A DNA stretch of 64,000 nt from Paenibacillus soyae (lineage in GTDB: Bacteria; Bacillota; Bacilli; Paenibacillales; Paenibacillaceae). Below, piece after piece: positions 9,034 to 16,507 of the stretch. Each line of letters opens with the position of its first letter. Positions within the stretch are counted from its first letter, which is position 1. The stretch is taken from NCBI RefSeq assembly GCF_024623455.1, contig NZ_JANIPJ010000015.1, positions 1 through 64,000 on the forward strand. The letters run 5' to 3'. The translations under genes were made by a program, and so were the position numbers. The notes under the pieces are model-generated. The model was not told the origin of the DNA and did no database searches. It saw only the letters and a list, made by a program, of their open reading frames with translations.

Positions 9034-9912
9034 ATGATTCATTGCGAAGGACTCGTCAAAATATACAAAACCGCCGATTTGGAAGTGTTCGCGCTGCAAG
9101 GCCTCGATCTTCACATCGAGGACGGCGAGCTCATGGCCATTATCGGGAACAGCGGAAGCGGGAAGTCGACGCTGCTCAACATGCTCGGCGGCCTCGACCG
9201 GCCGACCGCGGGCAAGCTGCTCGTGGATGGCAAGGATATGCTGAAGTTCACGGAGCGCGATCTGGTCCGGTACAAACGGAAGAGCGTAGGGTTCGTCTGG
9301 CAAAATAATGCCCGAAACCTGATCCCGTACCTGACCGCGCTGGAAAACGTCGAGCTTCCGATTCTGCTTACGGGCAGCCGCAAGCGCTGGCGGGCGAAGG
9401 AGCTGCTCGACGCGGTCGGTCTCAGCCACCGGGCGAACAACAAGCTGTATGAGCTGTCCGGCGGGGAGCAGCAGAGGGTCGCCATCGCCATCGCGCTGGC
9501 CAACCATCCGAAGCTGCTTCTGGCGGATGAGCCGACGGGCTCGGTCGACTCCAAGATGTCGAACCAAATTCTAGACCTGTTCCGTGAATTGAACCGGTCT
9601 ATCGGCATTACGATCGTCATCGTCACGCATGATCCCGAGCTTGCGAAGAAGGTAGACCGCGTGGCGGCTATTCGCGACGGGAAAATTTCCTCGGAAATGC
9701 TGAGGAGAACCTCGTATGCCGAGGAGCTGGCCGCCCTCGAGCAGGAGGAGGAATCGCATGTGGAATATGCGATTCTGGACAAGGCGGGCCGGCTGCAGGT
9801 GCCGGCCGGCTACCTGGATTCGCTGGGGCTGAAGAACAGCAACAAGGTAAGGCTGGAGCTGGCGGAAGGGAAAATCATGATCCTCCCGCCGGAGGAGGAA
9901 GGGGAATCATAG
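9034..9912 (+). CDS. ABC transporter ATPase with C-terminal AbrB-like domain
   Basis: 292 residues, about 60 longer than LolD/MacB-type ATPases. Residues 1-225 carry Walker A GNSGSGKST, signature LSGGEQQR, Walker B LLLADEPTGSVD and the H-loop VTHD. The extra C-terminus (about 244-288) reads YAILDKAGRLQVPAGYLDSL followed by a GLKNSNKVRLEL segment and a final strand KIMILPP. That is the pattern of the AbrB/SpoVT/MazE swapped-hairpin domain (D-x-x-GRI-x-IP, LG-I-x-x-G-D-x-V). The gene begins 2 bases after the permease stop and ends the operon. The ATPase call is firm; the AbrB-like assignment is by motif and its role here is unknown (dimerisation, regulation or DNA binding are possible). Confidence 0.88.
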   Translation: MIHCEGLVKIYKTADLEVFALQGLDLHIEDGELMAIIGNSGSGKSTLLNMLGGLDRPTAGKLLVDGKDMLKFTERDLVRYKRKSVGFVWQNNARNLIPYLTALENVELPILLTGSRKRWRAKELLDAVGLSHRANNKLYELSGGEQQRVAIAIALANHPKLLLADEPTGSVDSKMSNQILDLFRELNRSIGITIVIVTHDPELAKKVDRVAAIRDGKISSEMLRRTSYAEELAALEQEEESHVEYAILDKAGRLQVPAGYLDSLGLKNSNKVRLELAEGKIMILPPEEEGES

Positions 9913-9920
9913 GCCGATGC

Positions 9921-9993
9921 AAAGCTTATTCGCTTTCGTCTCGGGAGCTGCTGTATGGCAGCTTCTCGGGGGCTGGCGAGTAAGCTTTTTTTT
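9921..9993 (+). terminator. Terminator of the MacAB-like operon
   Basis: A long nested stem: AAAGCTTATTCGC pairs with GCGAGTAAGCTTT (one G-T wobble), an inner GAGCTGC/GCAGCTTC stem lies inside, and a run of T follows. Confidence 0.85.
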
Positions 9994-10188
9994 CGCGTGC
10001 TCCCAGCTTTAAAGCCGCACAGGCGATTGCTCGTAGTGGAGCGGGAGCTTTGAGCATGGGTGAGGCACGTTTGTATCGCATTCCTCATACTCGAGCCCGA
10101 CTAACCAACTAGTTACTCCGATCCCCCCTCCGCCTGCCACCAGCCATTCCGCATAGCTTCCGCTCCCCGGCCGCATAACGACCGGCAC

Positions 10189-10387
10189 CGAAATAGCGGA
10201 CATAGTACCTTTATTTTAAGCTAACTTCCCCACTTTTGCGTAAATAGCGGCGATTTTACCGTTACTGCGGTCCATATTAATCAAACGGCCTTCTTCCCTC
10301 AAAATTAACGGTATAATGGCCGCTATTCCTAATCAATCGGCTGCATCCAAGAAAATAACTCCGAAAACGCCGCTATTTTCGAGCAGC
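10189..10387 (-). repeat. Four-core palindromic intergenic repeat, copy B
   Basis: This is the inverted second copy of the element at 415-607. Conserved blocks include AATAGCGG-type cores, GGTAAAATCGCCGCTATT and GTACTATGTCCGCTATTTC on the minus strand, in the same order and spacing. It fills the space between the transporter operon terminator and the SDR promoter. From 9994 to 10188 I see nothing recognisable. Confidence 0.75.
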
Positions 10388-10465
10388 GGACACAGCAATT
10401 AGGGCGGGAACACGTAGTGAGCGGGAACGTGTAGTGCGGAGCGAGCAGATTTCTCGCATTTAAGG

Positions 10466-10507
10466 TTGACTTTCCGGTAGCATAATTAATAATAAGTTAT
10501 ATAACAA
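10466..10507 (+). promoter_or_regulatory. Promoter and putative operator of the SDR-kinase-SBP operon
   Basis: A TTGACT -35 at 10466-10471 and TAATAA at 10490-10495 (18-base spacer) are followed at once by the palindrome GTTATATAAC (10496-10505). A repressor bound there would block initiation. The same palindrome, extended to 14 bp, lies upstream of the mannan enzyme operon at 27591-27604. The LacI-family regulator encoded at 14491 is a candidate ligand; this link is inference. Confidence 0.5.
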
Positions 10508-10547
10508 ATGAATGGGAAAACGGACAAAGAAGGAGAATCGGACAGCG

Positions 10548-11309
10548 ATGCAAATCGATCTAAACGGAAAAACGGCGTTAATTACGGGGGCTACCGGCGA
10601 TCTGGGACGGGTAATGGCGCGCACTCTCGCCTCCTGCGGGGCGGATATTGTTATTCACTACCATGCTAACGAGAAGAAAGCGGCGGAGCTTCAGAACGAA
10701 ATCCGGCAGCTCGGCAAAAGGGCGATCACGGTTCAAGGCGACGTGACGAAGGAAGCGGACGTGCTACGAATGAAGGAGACGGCCAGCGCGCAGTTGGGCC
10801 ATGTCGACATCGTCGTAGCCAACGCCGTGATCCAATATGAGTGGACAACCGTGCTGGAGCAGCCGATCGGCGACTACATCAGCCAGTTCGAGTCCTGCGT
10901 GCTGCAGAGCGTATTCCTCGCCAAAGCGTTCGTGCCGGCCATGAAGGAGAAGAAGAGCGGCCGATTCATCGGCATCAACACGGAATGCGCGATGCAGAAC
11001 TTCGTGAACCAATCCGCCTATACGGCCGGCAAGCGCGGCATGGACGGCGTATTCCGCGTGCTAGCCAAGGAAGTCGGCGAATACCAGATTACGGTCAACC
11101 AAGTGGCGCCGGGCTGGACGATCAGCGACAGGGATCGGGATAACGGAACCGAGGTCAGCGAAGGCTACAGCTCCACGGTGCCGATGAAGCGCAGAGGCAC
11201 GGACCAGGAAATCGCGAATGCTGTCGCCTTCCTCTCGTCGGATCTGGCTAGCTTCATTACGGGAGCCTTCGTGCCCGTGAACGGCGGCAACGTAATGCCG
11301 GCGATATGA
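10548..11309 (+). CDS. Short-chain dehydrogenase/reductase (FabG-like)
   Basis: 253 residues from the ATG at 10548 (AGGAG upstream, 12-base spacing); a start at 10512 would add 12 polar residues before the usual SDR beginning. The Rossmann motif is ITGATGDLG, the structural NA-x-x motif is VANAVI, and the active-site YTAGK gives the Tyr and Lys. At the position 13 residues before the Tyr, where most SDRs have Ser, this protein has Thr (GINTECA). It heads a cluster with a sugar-sensing kinase and a sugar-binding protein, so a carbohydrate or polyol substrate is likelier than an acyl-ACP. The substrate cannot be fixed from sequence. Confidence 0.85.
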   Translation: MQIDLNGKTALITGATGDLGRVMARTLASCGADIVIHYHANEKKAAELQNEIRQLGKRAITVQGDVTKEADVLRMKETASAQLGHVDIVVANAVIQYEWTTVLEQPIGDYISQFESCVLQSVFLAKAFVPAMKEKKSGRFIGINTECAMQNFVNQSAYTAGKRGMDGVFRVLAKEVGEYQITVNQVAPGWTISDRDRDNGTEVSEGYSSTVPMKRRGTDQEIANAVAFLSSDLASFITGAFVPVNGGNVMPAI

Positions 11310-11310
11310 T

Positions 11311-13188
11311 ATGAGCCTACGGAGAGTCTTCTCGCGCGCGGGAGGCGCGATCGGCAGCCTCAGGATGGAGCGGAAGCTGTTTCTCGTTTTCCTGGTGCTG
11401 ATTTCGCTCCCGCTTTCTTTTATCGGCTATATTACGTACAGCAACTACTCGGCTTCCATCGAAGAGAAAACGACGGTATTCTCGGCGACGATGCAGGAAG
11501 CGATGATGGCGCGGATCGACGATTACATCGAGGATATGATCCGCATCTCCTCCATTCCCGCCTATCAGGATGACATCAAGCAGAACCTGATCCGCTCGAA
11601 CCGCTATTACGAACGAATGGGCGAGGCGCAGGGAGACGACGAGAGCACCTTCATCCCCGAGGATTTCAACCTGCTGCTGTCGATACAGAGAGGAATCGAA
11701 GACAACGTCTCCTTCATCAATATGATTAAGCGAGGCTCCAACACCGTCTATGTGTTCGATCAGTACGGCAACGGCTACTATTCGACCGTGAGCGGGAACA
11801 TCCGCTTGGACATTAAGGAGAGCTACGAGTTTTGGAGCGAGCAGCTCGAGGCTTCCAGCGGCGAAGAGATGATATTCGGCACGCAGAAGTACATCAGCAA
11901 CCTGCAAAGCGAGAAATTCGCGTTCACGGTCGCGCGCAAAGTCATCGACAAGTCGCTTCAGCCCATCGGGCTCATCGCGGTAGACGCGAACGTAAGCGTC
12001 GTGGAGGACGGGATTGGGGAGCTGGATACCGCGACGAAAGGAAGCTCGATTATTTTCGACGAAGCGGGTACGGTCATCTACGACAGCACCGGCGAGCGGA
12101 CGGCGGCGGGCATTGGGGACGACCCTGTCATTAAGCGCGCCAAAGGGATTAAGGGCAGCTTCTATGAGAAGCTGGACGGAGTGAATCGCCTCTATATTTA
12201 TTCCACCTCTTCGAAGACGGGCTGGAAGATCATGACCGCGATACCGGAGAGCGAGCTTACGAGAGACGCCGTGATCATCCGCCGGGTTACGTGGATCGCG
12301 ACGATCGTAACGCTGCTCGTGGCGCTGCTTCTCTCGTTCATTCTCTCCTACGCGCTGACGAACCCGCTGCGCCGGATGACGAAATTGATGCGGAATGTTC
12401 AGGAAGGGGATTTCGCCGTGCAATTCCCGGTCAAATACCGGGACGAGGTCGGCCAGCTGGGCAATCAGTTCAACCGGATGATCGTGCGCATCGACCAGCT
12501 GATCCGGGATATTTACGAGATGGAGACGAAGAAGAAGGAAGCGGAACTGCAGGCGCTTCAGAATCAGATCAACCCTCATTTCATGTACAACACGCTCGAG
12601 ACGATCCGCATGACGGCCGAAATTAACGACGATACGGATGCGGCGGATATGATCGCCATTCTCGGCAGGCTGCTTCGCTACAGCATCAGCGATCTGCACG
12701 AAGAGGTGACGTTGTCGGATGAAGCCGGTCATGTGCGCCATTACGTCGAGCTGCTGAATTATAGGTATCCCGGCCGTTTCGCGCTGACGGTGGATATTCC
12801 GGAGCATATGACCCGGTACGCGATGATCAAGCTGGCGCTTCAGCCGATTGTCGAGAACGCGATCTATCACGGACTCGACGAGACGAAGCAGGTCATGCAT
12901 ATTCGAATCGCGGCGGAGACGAGAGGCCATGAGGCCGTCGTTACGATACGGGATGACGGCATCGGTATGAATGAAGAAGAGCTTGAGAGGCTGAACCGGT
13001 CGCTCGCGGGATTGGATGGCGCGGGAAAGATCCGGAACGAGAAGGGCGGCGGCATCGGGCTGCGCAATATTAACGAACGGCTGAAGCTGCATTACGGAGC
13101 CGGTTATGGCATTCAAGCGTCGAGCAGGCCGGGAGAAGGCGCCGAAATTACGATACTGCTGCCGGCAGGGAAGGGGAGACAATCATGA
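11311..13188 (+). CDS. YesM-like sensor histidine kinase
   Basis: 625 residues. It starts one base after the SDR stop, so translation is probably coupled; no separate ribosome site is evident. TM1 is at about 22-42, an extracellular dCache-like sensor domain at 43-325, TM2 at about 330-352, and HAMP at about 350-400. The His_kinase domain carries ALQNQINPHFMYNTLETIR with the phospho-acceptor near His423. The ATPase domain has NAIYHG and GIGLRNINERL. Such kinases pair with AraC-type response regulators and control sugar uptake. No regulator gene is adjacent; the nearest is at 31145 in the second half of the same locus. The gene overlaps the next one, for a binding protein. Confidence 0.9.
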   Translation: MSLRRVFSRAGGAIGSLRMERKLFLVFLVLISLPLSFIGYITYSNYSASIEEKTTVFSATMQEAMMARIDDYIEDMIRISSIPAYQDDIKQNLIRSNRYYERMGEAQGDDESTFIPEDFNLLLSIQRGIEDNVSFINMIKRGSNTVYVFDQYGNGYYSTVSGNIRLDIKESYEFWSEQLEASSGEEMIFGTQKYISNLQSEKFAFTVARKVIDKSLQPIGLIAVDANVSVVEDGIGELDTATKGSSIIFDEAGTVIYDSTGERTAAGIGDDPVIKRAKGIKGSFYEKLDGVNRLYIYSTSSKTGWKIMTAIPESELTRDAVIIRRVTWIATIVTLLVALLLSFILSYALTNPLRRMTKLMRNVQEGDFAVQFPVKYRDEVGQLGNQFNRMIVRIDQLIRDIYEMETKKKEAELQALQNQINPHFMYNTLETIRMTAEINDDTDAADMIAILGRLLRYSISDLHEEVTLSDEAGHVRHYVELLNYRYPGRFALTVDIPEHMTRYAMIKLALQPIVENAIYHGLDETKQVMHIRIAAETRGHEAVVTIRDDGIGMNEEELERLNRSLAGLDGAGKIRNEKGGGIGLRNINERLKLHYGAGYGIQASSRPGEGAEITILLPAGKGRQS

Positions 13189-14477
13189 AGGTCAAAGCGA
13201 AGGGCTGGTTTGCGCTGTTCACGGCAATCTTGTTGTTGATTGCCGGCTGCGATGAGCAGAATGCCGGCGTCAGACCGACTGCGACTGCCGGCGCTGACGA
13301 TGAAGGCCAGCCGGTCGAGGAACAATCGCTGAGGGTGTTGACCAACAGGGTCGACCTGATCGAGAACGGCGTACTTGCCGGGTACGCCGAACGCTTCTCA
13401 GAGCTTCATCCCGGGGCGGTCATCGAGTTCGAAGGACTGACCAATTACGCCAGCGACATTATGGTCCGCTTGTCTACCCGTAATCTGGGAGACGTGCTGC
13501 TGCTCCCGAACAATATGAAGAACGAGTCGTTTCCTGACTATTTCGAGCCGCTCGGCGACGAGCTGTTCGAGGGAATGCGATTCGCGGATTTCAAGTCGCA
13601 TCAAGGCAAGCGGTACGGCATCGCGACCGGGATCTCGACGTCGGGTATCGTCTACAACAAGGAGGCGTTCCGCAAGGCGGGCATCACGGACGTTCCGACG
13701 ACGCTGGAGCAATTCTACGAAGCGTGCGAGAAGCTGAAAAGGGCGGGCATCGTGCCGGTTTATTTGAATTACGGGGCCAAGTGGCCGCTCATGTCCTGGG
13801 GCGAGGATCTAGTCAGCTACATGACGGGAGATCCTGAATATCTGAACAGGATGACGGAGACGGACGAGCCGTTCCGGGCGGATAACGCCTGGGGAGAAGC
13901 GATTACGATCGTTCGCACGCTCATCGAGAAGGGCTATGTCGAGCAGGGATTGATCTCCAACCAGTGGGAAACGTCCAAGCAGGAGCTGGCGAGCGGCAGG
14001 GCCGGCATGTATTTGATGGGCAACTGGGTCATTAATCAAGTGGTCTCCGCCGGAGCGGATTCGGATACGATCGGATTCTTCCCGTTCCCGTACGACAATA
14101 GCGGGAAGCGGTACGCGCCTCTAAGTCCGGACTGGTTCGCGGGCATTAGCAAATTCAGCGAGAACAAGGAGCTCGCGTCGGCTTGGATTACGTTCTTCGT
14201 GCGGGAATCGGGCTATGTGGACGCCTCCGGCTTCCTACCGGTAGAAGAAGCGAAGGAATCCGAGCTGCCGCAAATCCGGCAATTCATGTCCTACGAGCCG
14301 TTCATGGTGGAGAAAAGCGCGCCGAGCGACCGGCTGATGGAAATCGCGGCGGCGGCCCAAATCCCGTTCTGGTCGGGCGACAACATTCAGGAATGGATTG
14401 CCGCCCCGGAGCTGGAGGACGTATTCGGACAGTACAACGAGCGCTGGAGAGAAGCGCGCAACATAAGCGAAAGATAG
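13185..14477 (+). CDS. Sugar ABC-type solute-binding lipoprotein, orphan, next to kinase
   Basis: 430 residues; ATGA overlap with the kinase gene. The signal peptide ends in the lipobox LIAGC. The body is a family-1 extracellular solute-binding protein, clearly paralogous to the one at 27857: shared segments include NRVDLIE/NRTDMID, GIVYNKEAF, KAGITDVP, MYLMGNWVINQ and GFFPFPYDNSG. No permease genes follow. Its fusion to the kinase operon suggests it either works with the permeases at 29.4-31.1 kb or presents ligand to the kinase ectodomain. Ligand is inferred from the locus to be a manno-oligosaccharide; not provable here. Confidence 0.88.
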   Translation: MKVKAKGWFALFTAILLLIAGCDEQNAGVRPTATAGADDEGQPVEEQSLRVLTNRVDLIENGVLAGYAERFSELHPGAVIEFEGLTNYASDIMVRLSTRNLGDVLLLPNNMKNESFPDYFEPLGDELFEGMRFADFKSHQGKRYGIATGISTSGIVYNKEAFRKAGITDVPTTLEQFYEACEKLKRAGIVPVYLNYGAKWPLMSWGEDLVSYMTGDPEYLNRMTETDEPFRADNAWGEAITIVRTLIEKGYVEQGLISNQWETSKQELASGRAGMYLMGNWVINQVVSAGADSDTIGFFPFPYDNSGKRYAPLSPDWFAGISKFSENKELASAWITFFVRESGYVDASGFLPVEEAKESELPQIRQFMSYEPFMVEKSAPSDRLMEIAAAAQIPFWSGDNIQEWIAAPELEDVFGQYNERWREARNISER

Positions 14478-14490
14478 GTGCATACCCATT

Positions 14491-15573
14491 ATGTCGAGCA
14501 AAATTACGATGCAGCAAATCGCGGATTCGCTGGGCGTCTCCAAATTCGTCGTATCCAAGGCGCTTGCGGGGAAGGAAGGCGTCAGCGACGCGACGAGGGA
14601 GAAGGTCATCCAGGCCGCGACGAAGCTGGGGTACTTCGCTCAGAAGAATGCTTATATGAAAACGGTGAAGCACGAGCAACAGCCGAAAACGTCCAGACCG
14701 GGTCGTCAATCCGTGCTGGTGCTCATGCCGAATATTCGATTTCAAACACAGGAGTCGTTGTACTGGGGGCGGATCGTGGACGGCATATCGGCGAAGCTGG
14801 AGAAGGACGGCTACGGGATGGTCATCGTGTCGGAGCAGAGCGTAGACTCTTTCGTCCACTTCTTGAATCCGAGCGGCATATCGGGACTGATCGGCGTAGG
14901 GGAGATTTCGACCTCCCTGCTGCTCGAAATCCATCGTCTCGGCCTGCCGCTTGTGCTGGTGGACCATGAGGACCCTCTTATTCCAAGCGACACGCTGTTC
15001 GCGAACAACTTCGAAAGCGTCTATCGGCTGACCCGCCACTTGATCGGAATCGGCCATCGCAAGCTGGCTTTCGCCGGCAGCACGGACTATTCGCGAAGCT
15101 TCTATGACCGCTTCCTGGGCTTCCGAAGCGCCTTGGAGGACGAGGGTCTCTGGGATGAACGGGGTGGCGGTAAGGAAAATATTCTTATCGACGTAGACGG
15201 ACTCCGGCACGAAGACGCCGAAGAGCCGGTGAAGCAATGGCTCGCGAAGCGGCTGCGCACGCGGGAGCTCCCGACGGCGCTTGTCTGCGCGAACGATATG
15301 ATCGCGATCGGAGCCGTTCGCGCGGCGCAGTCTCACGGGTTGAACGTTCCCGCGGAGCTGTCCGTCGCGGGCTTCGATAACATCGAGGACGCCGCCAAGC
15401 TGGAGCCTGCGCTGACGACCGTTCACGTGCCGAAGGAGGCGCTCGGCCGGCGCGCGGTGGAGCGGCTGCTGCAGCGGATCGATGCGAAGGACGAGCCTGC
15501 TGAGAAAATTCTGCTCGCCTGCGAGCTGATGTACCGGGGGACGACCTCGGCCGTGGGGCGGCAGTCTGAATAA
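14491..15573 (+). CDS. LacI-family transcriptional regulator
   Basis: 360 residues, starting 13 bases after the binding-protein stop with AGGTG upstream. The N-terminal helix-turn-helix is TMQQIADSLGVSKFVVSKAL with GVSDATREKV next to it. The recognition helix reads VVSKAL where most LacI proteins have TVSRVL, so its operator may differ from the usual family dyad. A short linker rich in Gln/Lys precedes the periplasmic-binding-like sensor domain (VLVLMPNI... , ALVCANDMIAIGAVRA, SVAGFDNIE). It is likely the local repressor of the mannan genes, with the shared GTTATATAAC palindromes as candidate sites. Confidence 0.9.
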   Translation: MSSKITMQQIADSLGVSKFVVSKALAGKEGVSDATREKVIQAATKLGYFAQKNAYMKTVKHEQQPKTSRPGRQSVLVLMPNIRFQTQESLYWGRIVDGISAKLEKDGYGMVIVSEQSVDSFVHFLNPSGISGLIGVGEISTSLLLEIHRLGLPLVLVDHEDPLIPSDTLFANNFESVYRLTRHLIGIGHRKLAFAGSTDYSRSFYDRFLGFRSALEDEGLWDERGGGKENILIDVDGLRHEDAEEPVKQWLAKRLRTRELPTALVCANDMIAIGAVRAAQSHGLNVPAELSVAGFDNIEDAAKLEPALTTVHVPKEALGRRAVERLLQRIDAKDEPAEKILLACELMYRGTTSAVGRQSE

Positions 15574-15582
15574 ATGAACATA

Positions 15583-15623
15583 AGCGAAGGCGGCGCGGGA
15601 TATAATCCTGCGCCGCCTTCGCT
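15583..15623 (+). terminator. Long GC-rich hairpin after lacI-type gene
   Basis: A near-perfect stem (AGCGAAGGCGGCGC with GCGCCGCCTTCGCT) begins 10 bases past the stop. It lacks a clear T-run, so it may act as a transcript end barrier rather than a classical terminator. Confidence 0.55.
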
Positions 15624-15684
15624 GCAGAAGCCCAACGGATCTCACAGACGCTATTTCCTTGATTTTCGGTGGTATGTGGCTCTT

Positions 15685-15814
15685 GCGGAACTGAACGCCG
15701 TTATTTGCATCATTTTGGTGGTGAACAAGGGTTTTTGGGGGAATAAGAGCTCCTGGTTCCGTAAGAATTCATAAATGCGATTTTTATCGCAAATAAGGTC
15801 TGTGAGTTCTGTTA
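15685..15814. repeat. Intergenic repeat related to 55.6-55.8 kb element
   Basis: Core GCGGAACTGAACGCCGTTAT at 15685-15704 is the inverse of the AATAACGTCGCTCAGTTCCG core seen at 55714 and 55765. Two weaker inverted cores follow at 15742-15764 and 15792-15814. It occupies the gap between the LacI gene and the AT-rich block, where no gene is visible from 15574 to 15933. Confidence 0.55.
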
Positions 15815-15933
15815 GCTACTTCGATTATAATCTGTGAGGTGAGCGACCGGCTGCCGGTTTTATTGTAATTAAACTCCGACAGCTATGTTACATTTATGGT
15901 ATCACTATTGGTTTGTTAAAGGAGGGTTTATAT

Positions 15934-16281
15934 ATGTCACTAAAACTGGTTCCGCTCCGGATTTCAAGCGGTTGGAGAGTAACTTATAATGAGTTTTTCG
16001 AGGCGGATCCTGACTCGTTTGTCGACGAGAATCATAAGCATGCGTGGGAGTTCAAAGAGGACCTGCTGCAGCTCGACCATGATCGTAAACGAACGCTTGA
16101 TTTGGGCTGGTATCCCGAATTTAATCCCAAAGGGAAATATAGGCTTGTACTAATTGACTCAGAAGACAAGGAACAACCCGATTGGGAGAACCCTCTTTAT
16201 GTCTTTGAGACGAGAAATTTCAAAGAGATTATTGAAAAAGTGGAGTTTGTATTAAATGAAGTAAGTTATTGCAGGATGTGA
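15934..16281 (+). CDS. Small hypothetical protein (115 aa)
   Basis: The ATG at 15934 has a textbook AAAGGAGGG. The product is a soluble, acidic protein without signal peptide or membrane segment; notable aromatic motifs are ISSGWRVTYNEFFE and LDLGWYPEFNPKGKYRL. I do not recognise a family. It stands before an Imm11-like gene and another small soluble unknown, so a role as a cytosolic immunity-type protein is possible, but only by association. Its own promoter and terminator appear to isolate it from the neighbours. Confidence 0.7.
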   Translation: MSLKLVPLRISSGWRVTYNEFFEADPDSFVDENHKHAWEFKEDLLQLDHDRKRTLDLGWYPEFNPKGKYRLVLIDSEDKEQPDWENPLYVFETRNFKEIIEKVEFVLNEVSYCRM

Positions 16282-16336
16282 AAAGCTGTTATTAGCCATA
16301 GTTGTTTTAATAATGAGCATAGCTCCACGACATGAC

Positions 16337-16368
16337 GGCAGCCGGCCACGCGATCGGTTGCCTTTGTT
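16337..16368 (+). terminator. Probable terminator
   Basis: GGCAGCCG pairs with CGGTTGCC (one wobble), followed by TTTGTT. It separates the 115-residue gene from the LRR gene. Confidence 0.55.
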
Positions 16369-16507
16369 CGTTGAGTAACAGGAAACTGTTCCAATATGTG
16401 GTATGATCTAAGCAGTTGATAAATGAAGGGATGAAAATATTATTCGAAGGAGACCGGAGACGTAGCGGGTTATAAAATCTTAAAATATAAATTAGGAGTA
16501 GATGTTA

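Noticed and set aside
11317..13182. Open frame of 621 codons on the minus strand opposite the sensor kinase gene
   Set aside because: It is the codon-bias shadow of a GC-rich gene: it has no ribosome site, is Arg/His-rich, has no recognisable domains and runs antisense to a clear kinase.
14302..15645. Open frame of 447 codons opposite the LacI gene
   Set aside because: Antisense shadow of a well-supported regulator, reaching into the hairpin and repeat.
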